64,000 nt of DNA from Staphylococcus saprophyticus subsp. saprophyticus ATCC 15305 = NCTC 7292 (GCF_000010125.1 NC_007350.1:744001-808000); one strand, 5' to 3'; shown: positions 40,217-52,439, numbered from the stretch's first letter. The notes: a model not told the origin generated them from the sequence alone. Program-made: numbers and translations.

Positions 40217-40882
40217 ATGTCTTACAAAGAAAGTTCATTTTTTCAAGATATTTTAATAAATGAAGTTTTTTATGTCGCAACTAAATCAAAGCATTTGATT
40301 AGACAAGAAATATCTGAACAAAATGTAGTATGTGCTTGGACAGATAAAGCAACAGCAGAAAGTTATTTAAATAAAGAGCAAATTGAATATGACAAAGTAA
40401 AAACGGTTGATATTGATCGTTTTGTAACTTATGAAATTGACGATATTTTTGATGAAGATGATGAGGTATTGATGAACCCAACTTCACATAAAGATGGTGA
40501 ACGCGTTCGTATCGTTGCAGCTTCAAATGAATTGATGTCTGATTTGGATAGTATTAGATTGAAAGAATTTGTTAAAGATGTTGCTAAAGAAGATGCTGTG
40601 TTTGGATTAACTAATAAGAATGAAAAACAATTTATCATGATCAGTGATGAAGCACACCAAAAACCACATATTATGCCTGTATGGAGTATTAAAAACAGAG
40701 CTGAAAAGGTGAGAAATCAAGATTTTGAAGAATGTGAAATTATTGAGATTGAAGGGGAAGTATTTGCTGAATGGTTAGATACGTTACGTGATGATGACCA
40801 TGCAGTTGCAATAGACTTGAAGTCAGGCGTAGTCGGAACCGTTGTGCCTGCTCAAAAAGTAATTGACCAGTTAACATTTTAA
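40217..40882 (+). CDS. Tandem DUF2750 protein
   Basis: Acidic soluble protein of 221 residues that appears to contain two DUF2750-like units: residues about 15-100 (FYVATKSK, VVCAWTDKATAESYL) and about 105-215 (VFGLTNKNEKQFIMI, MPVWSIKNRAEKV). The second fits better, with the typical MPVWSxxxxAE run. The function is unknown. AAGGTG lies before the ATG. It stands alone; neither neighbour suggests a role. Confidence 0.72.
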   Translation: MSYKESSFFQDILINEVFYVATKSKHLIRQEISEQNVVCAWTDKATAESYLNKEQIEYDKVKTVDIDRFVTYEIDDIFDEDDEVLMNPTSHKDGERVRIVAASNELMSDLDSIRLKEFVKDVAKEDAVFGLTNKNEKQFIMISDEAHQKPHIMPVWSIKNRAEKVRNQDFEECEIIEIEGEVFAEWLDTLRDDDHAVAIDLKSGVVGTVVPAQKVIDQLTF

Positions 40883-41033
40883 TTAAAGGTTATCAACAAT
40901 ATAGCTGTTTATGAGTTATGTATTTATAATATTTATAATTTAGAGCACAAATTTTATCGTATCGAAATAGTTATAGATTTGTTTGGAGTAATAACTAGTT
41001 GAAATAAAGAGATTGAGTCATAAATAGATAATG

Positions 41034-41072
41034 TCAAAAAGTCTGGAACATAATTAGGCGTCTAGGCTTTTT
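41034..41072 (+). terminator. Degenerate ACATAAAT-loop hairpin
   Basis: AAAAAGTCT pairs with AGGCTTTTTG around GGAACATAATTAGGCGTCT. The stem is imperfect, but a T tract is retained. Confidence 0.6.
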
Positions 41073-41169
41073 GTCAATTTAAACAATTGGTGTAAAGTCC
41101 AACTGCTTATTTTAAACAGTTACATGATTAGTATCTGTATTATTCAATTTCATATTTATAAATAAAACA

Positions 41170-41208
41170 GTAATTTCTAGTGTTTTAAACTAGAAATTAC
41201 AGTTTTTT
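41170..41208. terminator. Hairpin terminator between DUF2750 gene and coaW
   Basis: Perfect arms GTAATTTCTAGT (41170-41181) and ACTAGAAATTAC (41189-41200), with TTTTTT on the plus side and TTTT on the minus side. It could serve coaW as well. Confidence 0.78.
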
Positions 41209-41363
41209 GTTTATACCCATTCAGTATGATTGTAAAAAATCCTACAAAATCATTTTTCATTTAGATAACTCATATAATGTCCTGTTTTTAATATGTCATA
41301 TTGTGGCAGATAAACGTGCTTAATGAGCAGTCTATACATTATATAATTTAATGAATATAAGCA

Positions 41364-42161
41364 TTATAAATGTATAGAACCTAGAGCACCAGAAAATGCA
41401 CCATGCTCAATATAATAAGGTTCACACCCACGTAAAACAGTATAGTCTTTGACGACATCCTTTAATAAATCGTTATTGTGGAAGGAAGAACCGATATAGG
41501 CAACATTTTTTGTATTATGTTCTCTTGCGACAGTAATTGACATTGTAGTAATGACTTCACCGACGACTGCAATTACAGAAGCCAATTTATCTGCATCTGT
41601 AAATGATTCATCTAAATGATGTAGCACATTACCAAAGTTAGCTGCAGTTAAATCGCCAGAAATAGGAGGCTCACTATCTTTATATATATGTTTTACCTTT
41701 AAATCTATAATATCACGGTTACCATTTTGAGCTGTATCAGTTAACTGTTTATAGTTACTGATACCTGTGAGTAGGTATCCAAGGCCTTGTATCATACCGC
41801 CACCGGTGCCTATTCCGCCTACACGCTTTTGCGCTTTGCCATTTGAAAAATGAAGTGAAGTACCAGTACCAACATTAGTGAAAATATAATCATCTAAGAA
41901 ATGACCTTGTTCTTCTAATAGAATTTCTAGCCCTTTAGCTGCAGCATCAAATTCAACAAATACACGAGATTCACAATTGAGTTGTTCATTAATCATGGCA
42001 GCTTGCCCACCCGTCAGATTAATGTTGTTACAATCTTGTTGATTTAACCATTGAATGACTTCCTCAATTTCAGTAGTTAATCTTGTGCTGTATGTTCGTT
42101 CACCGTTTTTTTCTTGAACAATTTTAATGAGCGTGCCACCAGCATCGACACCTATCTTCAT
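41364..42161 (-). CDS. coaW: Type II pantothenate kinase
   Basis: Phosphorylates pantothenate, the first step of coenzyme A synthesis. The 265 residues are of the staphylococcal type II (eukaryote-like) form: an N-terminal phosphate loop [26 protein letters not shown] with the catalytic Glu region, and GTGTSLHF and [12 protein letters not shown] for ATP and pantothenate. This form is not feedback-inhibited by CoA, which suits staphylococci that use CoA as a major thiol. GGGG lies before the ATG. It is a single gene. Confidence 0.95.
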   Translation of the reverse strand: MKIGVDAGGTLIKIVQEKNGERTYSTRLTTEIEEVIQWLNQQDCNNINLTGGQAAMINEQLNCESRVFVEFDAAAKGLEILLEEQGHFLDDYIFTNVGTGTSLHFSNGKAQKRVGGIGTGGGMIQGLGYLLTGISNYKQLTDTAQNGNRDIIDLKVKHIYKDSEPPISGDLTAANFGNVLHHLDESFTDADKLASVIAVVGEVITTMSITVAREHNTKNVAYIGSSFHNNDLLKDVVKDYTVLRGCEPYYIEHGAFSGALGSIHL

Positions 42162-42376
42162 CTGTATTCCCCCTAATAAAAATTTCCATTATAACTTATA
42201 GTATAATAAAATGAAGGAAAATCAAATATGGATTTAATAGGATTGATAGAATAGTTCACAATTAAGGCTGTTAATTAATTAGGTATGTTTCTAAATTATA
42301 TGTAAATTTATAGGTTGATTTGATTCAGAAGTGGTATGAATAAATAACGACTACGTTTTTAATAGGGGATTAAAAC

Positions 42377-43237
42377 ATGTTTATAAAGGAAAATTTTGAA
42401 AATATTACGGTACAAGTTTATGAAGAAAAATATAGACAATCTTTATATGATTTCAAATTAAGTGAAAGACAGCAAATTTATTCATCATTACCTAAAGATG
42501 TATTGGATGATGCGATCAATGATGAAGATAGAATTCCAAATATTGCACTAAATGATGAAGGTGAAGTCGTTGGCTTCTTTGTACTGCATCAGTATTATCA
42601 ACATGAAGGATATGACACGCCAAATCAAGTTATATATGTGAGATCCTTATCAGTCAATGAAGATTTTCAAGGTTATGGCTATGGTACGAAAATGATGATG
42701 TATCTGCCTAGGTATGTACAGACACTTTTTCCAAATTTTAACCATTTATATTTAGTGGTCGACGCTGAAAATAAAGGCGCTTGGAATGTTTATGAACGTG
42801 CGGGCTTTATGCATGCAGCTACAAAAGAAGAAGGACCTATTGGAAAAGAAAGGTTATATTACCTTGATCTAGATTCTAAACATGTCTCTTCTTTAAAATT
42901 AAAACCGAACACAGAAGAACAACCATTCAATATTCATATCATTGATTTAATTAAAGATGATAATAAAGTGGGATTTATTGCTATTGAAAGACATGAAGAT
43001 CGAATGAATATCTCTTCGGTTGAAGTTAACAAAGAAGAACGGCACCATGGTATTGCTGAAAGCGCATTGAGACAATTATCTACATATGTACGTAAACATT
43101 TTGATAATGTAAAGTTATTGACAATCACTTTGTATGGTGAAAATAATGAATTAAAACCGTTATGTATAAACAGTAATTTTGTTGAAATAGATGCCGCAGA
43201 TGATTATATTGTCTTTGAAAAATATATAAATTACTAA
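42377..43237 (+). CDS. Double GNAT acetyltransferase-like protein
   Basis: Protein of 286 residues with two GNAT-type units. In the first (about 10-175) acetyl-CoA motif A is SVNEDFQGYGYGTKMM and motif B is NKGAWNVYERAGF. In the second (about 190-285) the equivalent is EVNKEERHHGIAESAL. The second unit lacks a clear motif B ending, so it may be structural. The substrate is unknown. GGGG lies nine bases before the ATG. It stands alone between coaW and rpoE. Confidence 0.8.
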   Translation: MFIKENFENITVQVYEEKYRQSLYDFKLSERQQIYSSLPKDVLDDAINDEDRIPNIALNDEGEVVGFFVLHQYYQHEGYDTPNQVIYVRSLSVNEDFQGYGYGTKMMMYLPRYVQTLFPNFNHLYLVVDAENKGAWNVYERAGFMHAATKEEGPIGKERLYYLDLDSKHVSSLKLKPNTEEQPFNIHIIDLIKDDNKVGFIAIERHEDRMNISSVEVNKEERHHGIAESALRQLSTYVRKHFDNVKLLTITLYGENNELKPLCINSNFVEIDAADDYIVFEKYINY

Positions 43238-43346
43238 ATGCGATTGCGAAATCAGGAATTGTCATTTATAATTTACATTTGTTATTATTACTTATGTTAA
43301 ACTTAGTACTGATTTGGATAAACGCCTTTGAAAGGAAGAATAAATA

Positions 43347-43895
43347 ATGAGAATTCAAGATTACACAAAAGAAATGGTTGATGAGAAATCATTTATCGAT
43401 ATGGCATATACGTTATTAAATGAAAAAAATGACACAATGAACTTATATGATATTATTGATGAATTTAAAGCACTTGGACATTATGAAGACGACGAAATCG
43501 AAAATAGAATTGTTCAATTCTATACAGATTTAAACACAGATGGTCGTTTTTTAAATGTTGGTGAAAATATTTGGGGATTACGTGATTGGTATTCAGTTGC
43601 AGATATTGAAGAAAAAATTGCGCCTACGATTCAAAAATTTGATATTCTGGACGACGATGATGAAGAAGATAAAAACTTAAAATTACTTGGTGAAGATGAG
43701 GCTGATGATGATGATGATATTCCAGCAGTTACAGATGACCAAGAGACTTTGAATGATCCAGAAGATCCAGAAGATGACGATGTTGATGAAGATCTTAATG
43801 AAACAGATATCGTTATCGATGAAGATGATGAAGATTTAGACGAAGAAGATGAAGAAGAAGAAGAATTTGAAGACGAAGAAGAAACAGAAGAATAA
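43347..43895 (+). CDS. rpoE: RNA polymerase delta subunit
   Basis: Gram-positive RNA polymerase subunit that speeds recycling and makes initiation sensitive to nucleotide levels. The 182 residues have an N-terminal HARE-HTH domain (about 1-90, [25 protein letters not shown] in pieces and WGLRDWYS) and a long, almost purely Asp/Glu C-terminal tail (about 105-182) that mimics RNA or DNA. AAAGGAAG lies before the ATG. The pyrG promoter begins directly after its stop, the same arrangement as in B. subtilis. Confidence 0.95.
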
Positions 43896-43910
43896 TTCTT
43901 TGAGATTTAA

Positions 43911-43948
43911 TTGACTTTTTTCGTGAACATGATAAAATTTTATTCGGG
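43911..43948 (+). promoter_or_regulatory. pyrG promoter with GGGCTCC initial transcript
   Basis: TTGACT at 43911-43916 and TAAAAT at 43933-43938 with a 16-base spacer. The start site falls on GGG at 43946-43948, followed by CTCC. In B. subtilis the same GGGCUCC start allows extra G residues to be added when CTP is low. Confidence 0.8.
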
Positions 43949-43983
43949 CTCCTTTAATTAGGACGACGTGTATAAATATTATA

Positions 43984-44022
43984 CGCTCCCCCTTACAACC
44001 ATGTGAGAGGGAGCGATTTTTT
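43984..44022 (+). terminator. pyrG leader attenuator
   Basis: CGCTCCC-CT pairs with AG-GGGAGCG and runs into GATTTTTTT. The 5' arm has five consecutive C bases, which a slipped poly-G 5' end of the transcript could pair with, preventing terminator formation. Confidence 0.88.
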
Positions 44023-44160
44023 TGTTTTAAATAATATATCAGTTTTATAGTATTTTATATTTTGAAAGTACTTGTTACGACAATTAATACATATAATGAT
44101 GAAGCATTTAAATATGTAAATGTTGTATCACAAAATTTAGCAACTAATTTGGAAATTTGA

Positions 44161-45825
<1,665 letters not shown>

Positions 45826-45831
45826 TATGTT

Positions 45832-45880
45832 AAGACACACATACTCGAACTATTACGTCGAGATGTGTGTCTTTTTTTAT
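45832..45880 (+). terminator. pyrG terminator
   Basis: AAGACACACAT with inner CTCGA pairs with TCGAG and ATGTGTGTCTT, followed by a T tract. Confidence 0.92.
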
Positions 45881-45982
45881 TTAGTGCTTCGTTCAAATGT
45901 ATGTATATAAAAATGGGGTATAAACGATTATTAAAATTTGAAATTTAGGCGATTTTTATACATCTAGAATAAAAATATAAAA

Positions 45983-45996
45983 TAAAAACGCTTACA
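45983..45996 (+). promoter_or_regulatory. Candidate cre (CcpA) site upstream of fba
   Basis: TAAAAACGCTTACA matches the cre consensus TGWAANCGNTNWCA at 13 of 14 positions. It lies about 100 bases before the fba start codon. Confidence 0.45.
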
Positions 45997-46082
45997 AATA
46001 TATTGAAGAATGCAAAAGGTATATGACTTTGATATAATTAGACTGTAAAAATATGTGCTTAAAGCACCAAGGAGGAACTTTC

Positions 46083-46943
46083 ATGCCTTTAGTTTCAATG
46101 AAAGAAATGTTAATAGATGCAAAAGAAAATGGTTACGCAGTAGGTCAATATAACCTTAATAACTTAGAATTCACTCAAGCAATTTTAGAAGCTTCTCAAG
46201 AAGAGAACGCTCCTGTAATTTTAGGTGTATCTGAAGGTGCTGCTCGTTACATGGGTGGTTTCTATACAGTTGTTAAAATGGTTGAAGGTTTAATGCATGA
46301 CAAAGAAATTACTGTACCAGTTGCAATTCACTTAGACCACGGTTCAAGCTTTGAAAAATGTAAAGAAGCAATTGACGCTGGATTTACATCAGTAATGATT
46401 GATGCTTCACATGGTTCATTCGAAGACAATGTTGAAATCACTTCAAAAGTTGTAGAATATGCTCATGAACATGGTGTTTCAGTTGAAGCAGAATTAGGTA
46501 CTGTTGGTGGACAAGAAGATGATGTAGTTGCTGACGGCGTAATCTATGCAGATCCTAAAGAATGTCAAGAACTTGTTGAAAAAACAGGTATCGATACATT
46601 AGCGCCAGCATTAGGTTCAGTACACGGACCTTATAAAGGTGAACCAAAATTAGGATTTAAAGAAATGGAAGAAATTGGTGCTTCTACAGGATTACCATTA
46701 GTATTACACGGTGGTACAGGGATCCCAACGAAAGATATCCAAAAAGCAATTCCTTTTGGTACTGCTAAAATCAATGTAAATACAGAAAACCAAATTGCTT
46801 CAGCTAAAGCTGTTCGTGAAGCTTTAGACAATGATAAAGAAATGTATGATCCTCGTAAATATTTAGGACCTGCACGTGAAGCGATTAAAGCTACTGTTAT
46901 TGGTAAAATTAAAGAGTTTGGTACATCTAACCAAGCAAAATAA
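46083..46943 (+). CDS. fba: Class II fructose-1,6-bisphosphate aldolase
   Basis: Cleaves fructose-1,6-bisphosphate in glycolysis and makes it in gluconeogenesis. The 286 residues carry the zinc and sodium sites: HLDHGSSFE (His, Asp; about 81-89), [19 protein letters not shown] and LHGGTGIP, with NVNTENQ binding phosphate. The start is ATG 46083, ten bases after AAGGAGG. A candidate cre site is upstream. It is monocistronic between pyrG and murA2. Confidence 0.97.
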   Translation: MPLVSMKEMLIDAKENGYAVGQYNLNNLEFTQAILEASQEENAPVILGVSEGAARYMGGFYTVVKMVEGLMHDKEITVPVAIHLDHGSSFEKCKEAIDAGFTSVMIDASHGSFEDNVEITSKVVEYAHEHGVSVEAELGTVGGQEDDVVADGVIYADPKECQELVEKTGIDTLAPALGSVHGPYKGEPKLGFKEMEEIGASTGLPLVLHGGTGIPTKDIQKAIPFGTAKINVNTENQIASAKAVREALDNDKEMYDPRKYLGPAREAIKATVIGKIKEFGTSNQAK

Positions 46944-46988
46944 GTTAACGAATAACTTTTGATACTTTATATATGTTGTATCGATTTA

Positions 46989-47048
46989 TGAGGGCGAGAC
47001 GTCGAAATCAAATTCATTTTTTTGATTTCTGCTTCGCTCTCTTTTTTA
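46989..47048 (+). terminator. fba terminator
   Basis: GAGGGCGAGAC and GAAATCAAA pair imperfectly with TTTGATTTC and GCTTCGCTCTC, followed by TTTTTT. The 275 bases from here to murA2 are AT-rich and show no gene. Confidence 0.88.
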
Positions 47049-47323
47049 TGTTATAATTTGTTAGGTTTGTGTAAAAAAGCAATCAGGAAAGCACGGATAA
47101 CATAAAATTTTAATAATAAATCCTTATAATTATGATTTGAATTGGTAAATAATGGGAAATTGAAACAATAGTAAAAAAATTATATACAAGAGAAAACACT
47201 TTATTTTATATGAAATAAATTTTAATAAACTGATGTGCTTTGCAAACTGTAATAAATTAATTTATAATGCAAATGATGTTATGGAAGAGAAATATTGATT
47301 GAAAGACAAAGGAGAACATACGA

Positions 47324-48583
47324 ATGGCTCAAGAAGTGATTAAAATTAGAGGTGGTCAAACACTAAAAGGTGAAGTGAACAACCACGGTGCTAAAAATAG
47401 TGCAGTAGCAATTATTCCAGCCGCAATTTTGGCTGAAGACAAAGTAACAATTGAAGGCCTTCCAGAAATCTCTGATGTAGAAACTTTAGTAAGTTTACTT
47501 GGAGATTTAAATATTAAGACTGAATTAGATGGTATGACATTAAATGTTGATCCAAATGAAATTGAAAATGCACCATTACCTAATAATAAAGTAGAATCGT
47601 TACGTGCTTCATATTATATGATGGGCGCTATGTTAGGTAGGTTTAAAAAATGTGTGATTGGATTACCAGGTGGTTGTCCTTTAGGACCGAGACCCATTGA
47701 TCAACACATTAAAGGTTTCAAAGCTTTAGGTGCTAAAATTGATGAATCAAGTTCTACATCAATGAAGATAGAGGCTGACAAATTAACAGGTGCGAATATC
47801 TTTTTAGATATTGTAAGTGTTGGTGCAACAATCAATATTATGCTTGCAGCAGTTCGTGCTGAAGGTCAAACTGTCATTGAGAATGCTGCAAAAGAGCCAG
47901 AAGTAGTTGACGTAGCTAATTTCTTAACAAGCTTAGGTGCAGATATCAAAGGCGCTGGCACAAGTACGATTAAGATTAATGGCGTAGAACATTTACACGG
48001 TTCACATCATCAGGTCATTCCAGATAGAATTGAAGCTGGTACATATATGTGTATTGCCGCAGCATGTGGTGAAGATATAACAATTAATAATATTATTCCA
48101 ACGCATGTAGAACCATTAACAGTGAAATTAAAAGAGCTTGGTGTTGATATTCAAGTTGGTGATGATAGCGCCGTAATCCAACGTAGTACACCATATGCTA
48201 GTGTTGATATTAAAACACTTGTATATCCTGGATTTGCTACCGATCTTCAACAACCTATTACCCCATTATTGTTTATGGCTGATGGTGTATCATTTGTTAC
48301 CGAAACGATTTATCCAGCACGTTTTAGACATGTAGATGAATTGAAAAACATGGGTGCAGATATTTCGGCAGATAATGGTACAGCAACAATTAAGCCATCT
48401 AAACTTACTGGCGCAGAAGTTTATGCTAGTGATTTACGTGCAGGTGCTTGCCTTATTGTAGCTGGTTTATTAGCTGAAGGTGTTACAACAATTTATAATG
48501 TGAAGCATATTTATCGTGGTTATACTAATATCGTTAGTACTTTAAAATCTTTAGGTGCAGACATTTGGACTGAAGAAGTATAG
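47324..48583 (+). CDS. murA2: UDP-N-acetylglucosamine 1-carboxyvinyltransferase (second MurA)
   Basis: Transfers enolpyruvate from PEP to UDP-GlcNAc, the first committed step of peptidoglycan synthesis and the target of fosfomycin. The 419 residues include the EPSP-like repeat folds, the N-terminal [20 protein letters not shown] segment in parts, and the catalytic cysteine in [11 protein letters not shown] (Cys118). AAAGGAG lies before the ATG. In staphylococci this copy after fba is called murZ or murAB; the main murA copy next to the atp operon is outside the window. Confidence 0.95.
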
Positions 48584-48669
48584 AAAATGTGGTATAATAA
48601 ATATACTTAGTAACCAAAGTGTACTTAGTTTAAATGATAATAGAATAAATCGATATTGAGGTGATGACC

Positions 48670-48993
48670 ATGAAGGTTTGCCCTTATCTAGAAGAAACCT
48701 TTAAAATAGTAGGTAGAAGTTGGAATGGTCTTATTATTAATTATTTATCTAGATGTACGGAAAAGTCTGCACACTTTTCAGATATGAAACGTGATTTAAA
48801 GACAATTACACCACGTGCACTTAGCATAAAGTTAACGGATCTTAGTGAATGGGGACTAGTTGAAAAGAAAGTGGTTTCTACCAGTCCAATGAATATTCTT
48901 TACCAACTGACAGATAAAGGTGATGCTTTAGCAGCAGCATTAGTGCCAATGGAAAAATGGGCTCAAGATTATATTGAACTCGAAAATAAATAG
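48670..48993 (+). CDS. HxlR-family transcription regulator
   Basis: Winged-helix regulator of 107 residues. The N-terminal CPYLEETFKIVGRSWNGLII, with Cys near residue 3 of the motif, and the ITPRALSIKLTDLSEWGLVEKK recognition region are typical HxlR/YodB features. Many members sense quinones or aldehydes by that cysteine. The start is ATG 48670, after GAGGTGATG. The aldehyde dehydrogenase downstream is a plausible target, though a terminator-like hairpin lies between them. Confidence 0.87.
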   Translation: MKVCPYLEETFKIVGRSWNGLIINYLSRCTEKSAHFSDMKRDLKTITPRALSIKLTDLSEWGLVEKKVVSTSPMNILYQLTDKGDALAAALVPMEKWAQDYIELENK

Positions 48994-49405
48994 TAATTAA
49001 ATTCTAAAGTAAAAGCGAAATTCAAAATATTACTAAAAGAGAATGGAGCACACAGTCTTAATTAGGTATTTCTAAAGACAATCAATTCTATTAGTTGTGA
49101 TTGGAAAGTAGCGTATTAAAGTGGAAGTATAATTTAATCATTTTCGATTGCTCTGAATTTTTAAAGAGACCAAGACATAAATCGATGTCTTGGTCTCATT
49201 TTGTATATGAATTGGAGTGTACATGTAGTTATTCACTGAATAACAAAATGGCGCTGAAATTTAATGGGTTAAAAAAATTGTGTAAAATGAATGGAAAACG
49301 CTTTATAACAACGTTTGCTACGATTTGGCGTGAGCACTTATGTTTAAAAAAATGAAATCTCGGTTAAAATGGTATTATCAACAAAAGTTAAGGAGTGAAT
49401 TATTG
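48994..49405 (+). other. Intergenic region upstream of aldA
   Basis: It contains the terminator at 49166-49202 and a possible cre core GGAAAACGCTTTAT at 49293-49306 (three mismatches to consensus). A small open frame across the terminator (49101-49355) has no binding site and no family resemblance. Confidence 0.5.
49166..49202 (+). terminator. Terminator after the HxlR gene, ACATAAAT-loop family
   Basis: Perfect 12-base arms GAGACCAAGACA and TGTCTTGGTCTC around TAAATCGA, then ATTTTG. Confidence 0.85.
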
Positions 49406-50833
49406 ATGAGAAATTTCACTAAACAATATATCAACGGAGAATGGGTTGAAAGTACAAGTGGAGAAACACTTGAAGTAATTAATCCTGCAACAGAAGAAGT
49501 TGCTGGTACGATTGCTAAAGGTAATAAAGAAGACGTGGAAAAAGCTGTAGAAGCAGCAGATAACGTATATTTAGAATTCAGACACACTTCAGTTAAAGAA
49601 AGACAAGATTTATTAGATCAAATAGTACAAGAATATAAAAATAGAAAAGAAGACTTAATTCAAGCAATTACAGACGAATTAGGTGCACCTCTATCTGTAG
49701 CGGAAAATGTACACTATCAAATGGGCTTAGATCATTTTGAAGCAGCACGTGATGCATTAAATGATTTCCAATTTGAAGAACGTCGAGGCGATGATTTAGT
49801 TGTCAAAGAAGCAATCGGTGTTTCAGGACTTATTACACCATGGAACTTCCCAACAAATCAAACGTCATTGAAATTAGCTGCTGCTTTTGCTGCTGGTAGT
49901 CCGGTAGTATTTAAACCTTCAGAAGAAACACCATTTGCAGCTATTATATTAGCAGAAATTTTTGATAAAGTGGGTGTACCTAAAGGTGTATTTAACTTAG
50001 TCAATGGTGATGGACAAGGTGTAGGTAATCCATTAAGTGAACATCCAAAAGTAAGAATGATGTCATTTACTGGTTCTGGCCCAACAGGTTCAAGTATTAT
50101 GAAAAAAGCTGCAGAAGATTTCAAAAAAGTATCACTTGAACTAGGTGGTAAATCACCTTATATTATTTTAGATGATGCTGATATCGATGGTGCAGCAAGT
50201 GCAGCTGCTAATAAAGTAGTGTTCAACACAGGGCAAGTTTGTACTGCAGGTACAAGAACAATCGTTCCAGCAAGTATAAAAGAAGACTTTTTAACAGCTG
50301 TAAAAGAAAAATTCAGTCAAGTAAAAGTAGGTAACCCTAGAGAAGAAGGTACACAAGTTGGACCAATTATAAGCAAAAAACAATTTGACCAAGTACAAGC
50401 CTATATTGACAAAGGTATTGAAGAAGGTGCCGAATTATTATATGGTGGCCCTGGTAAACCTGAAGGATTAGACAAAGGTTACTTTGCAAGACCAACTATT
50501 TTTAATAATGTAGATAACAGCATGACAATTGCCCAAGAAGAAATATTTGGACCAGTAATGTCTGTGATCACATATAATGATTTAGATGAAGCAATCAAAA
50601 TTGCAAATGATACAAAATATGGTTTAGCTGGTTACGTTTATGGTAGTGATAAAGATACACTTCATAAAGTAGCACGTTCAATTGAAGCAGGTACAGTTGA
50701 AATTAACGAAGCTGGACGTAAACCTGATTTACCATTCGGTGGTTATAAACAATCTGGTTTAGGCCGTGAATGGGGCGACTACGGAATCGAAGAATTCTTA
50801 GAAGTTAAATCAATTGCAGGTTACTACAATTAA
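49406..50833 (+). CDS. aldA: NAD-dependent aldehyde dehydrogenase
   Basis: Oxidises aldehydes to acids with NAD(P). The 475 residues have the full ALDH fold: [10 protein letters not shown] near 140-150, the base Glu245 in LELGGKSP and the nucleophile Cys279 in [16 protein letters not shown] and the C-terminal [15 protein letters not shown] follow. The start is ATG 49406, with AAGGAG 12 bases upstream; the longer in-frame extension has no support. The natural substrate is unknown. The HxlR gene upstream could be its regulator. A related staphylococcal AldA is linked to hypochlorite stress, which would fit. Confidence 0.9.
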   Translation: MRNFTKQYINGEWVESTSGETLEVINPATEEVAGTIAKGNKEDVEKAVEAADNVYLEFRHTSVKERQDLLDQIVQEYKNRKEDLIQAITDELGAPLSVAENVHYQMGLDHFEAARDALNDFQFEERRGDDLVVKEAIGVSGLITPWNFPTNQTSLKLAAAFAAGSPVVFKPSEETPFAAIILAEIFDKVGVPKGVFNLVNGDGQGVGNPLSEHPKVRMMSFTGSGPTGSSIMKKAAEDFKKVSLELGGKSPYIILDDADIDGAASAAANKVVFNTGQVCTAGTRTIVPASIKEDFLTAVKEKFSQVKVGNPREEGTQVGPIISKKQFDQVQAYIDKGIEEGAELLYGGPGKPEGLDKGYFARPTIFNNVDNSMTIAQEEIFGPVMSVITYNDLDEAIKIANDTKYGLAGYVYGSDKDTLHKVARSIEAGTVEINEAGRKPDLPFGGYKQSGLGREWGDYGIEEFLEVKSIAGYYN

Positions 50834-50867
50834 TAAGTTAATTTAATAGGTAATGTGAATCTATATG

Positions 50868-50935
50868 AGAGTAGAACAATGAAATCTTTTTAAGAGAAAT
50901 TAGATTTCTGTTCTACTCTCTTTTTATAATTTATA
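50868..50935 (+). terminator. aldA terminator
   Basis: GAGAGTAGAACA and GAAATCT pair with AGATTTC and GTTCTACTCTC, with a long loop, followed by TTTTTA. Confidence 0.9.
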
Positions 50936-51043
50936 TATCGAAATACATTTTGTAATTAAATAGGAAATTTGCTATAGTTATAAAAGTAGTAGCGTAGTTA
51001 CTATGTTATTTAAAAAACTTATTTATGAAATGGGTGCAAGATA

Positions 51044-52360
51044 ATGCCTGAAAAAGTACGAACATCACCTCAGTATGAATCGTTCCACGAGTTATACAAA
51101 AATTACACTACAAAAGATCTCACTCAAAAAGCAAAATCTCTTAAGCTAACAAACTATAGTAAATTGAATAAAAAAGAACTTGTTCTCGCGATTATGGAAG
51201 CGCAAATGGAAAAAGATGGTAACTATTATATGGAAGGCATTCTAGATGATATCCAACAAGATGGTTATGGCTTTTTAAGAACAGTTAATTATTCTAAGGG
51301 AGAAAAAGATATCTATATCTCAGCTAGTCAAATTCGTCGTTTTGAAATTAAACGAGGAGATAAAGTGACTGGTAAGGTTAGAAAGCCAAAGGATAATGAA
51401 AAGTATTATGGTTTATTACAGGTTGACTTTGTTAATGATGAGAATGCAGAAGAAGTAAAAAAACGTCCTCATTTCCAGGCGTTAACGCCGTTATATCCAG
51501 AAGAAAGAATTGTGTTAGAAACTACAAAGCAGAATTTTTCAACTCGAATCATGGATTTAATCACGCCAATTGGATTAGGACAACGTGGACTTATCGTTGC
51601 ACCGCCTAAAGCAGGGAAAACCTCTTTATTAAAAGAAATTGCAAATGCAATTGCAAAGAATAAACCTGATGCAGAATTATTTGTATTATTAGTAGGAGAA
51701 CGACCAGAAGAGGTTACTGATATAGAAAGATCTGTAGAAACTGCAGAAGTAGTTCATTCTACATTTGATGAGCCACCTCAACACCATGTCAAAGTTGCAG
51801 AATTATTATTAGAACGTGCGAAACGCTTAGTTGAAATTGGTAAGGATGTCATTATACTAATGGATTCTATAACAAGATTGGCACGTGCTTATAACCTTGT
51901 TATTCCGCCAAGTGGTCGTACGTTATCTGGTGGGTTAGATCCAGCATCTTTACACAAACCAAAAGCATTCTTTGGTGCAGCAAGAAATATTGAAGCGGGT
52001 GGCAGTATGACTATATTAGCTACAGCTTTAGTTGAAACTGGTTCGCGTATGGATGACATGATTTACGAAGAATTTAAAGGTACTGGAAACATGGAGTTAC
52101 ATTTAGATCGTAAATTAGCAGAACGTCGAGTATTTCCAGCAATTGATATTGGACGCAGTTCAACACGTAAAGAAGAATTGCTCATTGATCCCAAAGAACT
52201 GGATTCATTATGGCAATTACGCAATATGTTTACAGATTCAACGGACTTTACAGAAAGATTTGTTCGTAAACTCAAACGAACAGACAATAACCAAGAATTC
52301 TTTGAACAGTTACAAAAAGCTGCTAAAGAAAGCACAAAAACGGGTAAACCAATCATTTAA
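51044..52360 (+). CDS. rho: Transcription termination factor Rho
   Basis: Hexameric RNA-dependent ATPase that ends transcription. The 438 residues run: an N-terminal helical domain (about 10-50), the cold-shock-like RNA-binding domain (about 55-125, GYGFLRTVNYS), then the RecA-type motor with Walker A APPKAGKTSLLKE (about 185-197), Walker B VIILMDSITRLARAYN and the Q-loop PSGRTLSGGLDP. GGTGCAAG lies before the ATG, a weak ribosome binding site. rpmE2 follows with its own promoter. Confidence 0.97.
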   Translation: MPEKVRTSPQYESFHELYKNYTTKDLTQKAKSLKLTNYSKLNKKELVLAIMEAQMEKDGNYYMEGILDDIQQDGYGFLRTVNYSKGEKDIYISASQIRRFEIKRGDKVTGKVRKPKDNEKYYGLLQVDFVNDENAEEVKKRPHFQALTPLYPEERIVLETTKQNFSTRIMDLITPIGLGQRGLIVAPPKAGKTSLLKEIANAIAKNKPDAELFVLLVGERPEEVTDIERSVETAEVVHSTFDEPPQHHVKVAELLLERAKRLVEIGKDVIILMDSITRLARAYNLVIPPSGRTLSGGLDPASLHKPKAFFGAARNIEAGGSMTILATALVETGSRMDDMIYEEFKGTGNMELHLDRKLAERRVFPAIDIGRSSTRKEELLIDPKELDSLWQLRNMFTDSTDFTERFVRKLKRTDNNQEFFEQLQKAAKESTKTGKPII

Positions 52361-52404
52361 TTACTAAATGATTCATAGATATAATACCAATATGAGATTT
52401 AGGG

Positions 52405-52433
52405 TTGCGTTTTATATTTATAGACATTATAAT
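52405..52433 (+). promoter_or_regulatory. rpmE2 promoter
   Basis: TTGCGT at 52405-52410, 17 bases, TATAAT at 52428-52433. It gives a leader of about 65 bases. Confidence 0.7.
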
Positions 52434-52439
52434 TATCAA

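Larger units (their letters stand above)
40883..41363. other. Intergenic region with decayed and intact hairpins
   Basis: No gene is visible. A degenerate copy of the ACATAAAT family (GATTGAGTCATAAATAG) lies at about 41010-41036, a second weak member follows at 41034-41072, and a perfect 12-base inverted repeat lies at 41170-41200. Confidence 0.6.

Noticed and set aside
49101-49355. 84-codon plus-strand frame between the HxlR gene and aldA.
   Set aside because: It runs through a strong terminator hairpin and has no binding site or plausible protein features.
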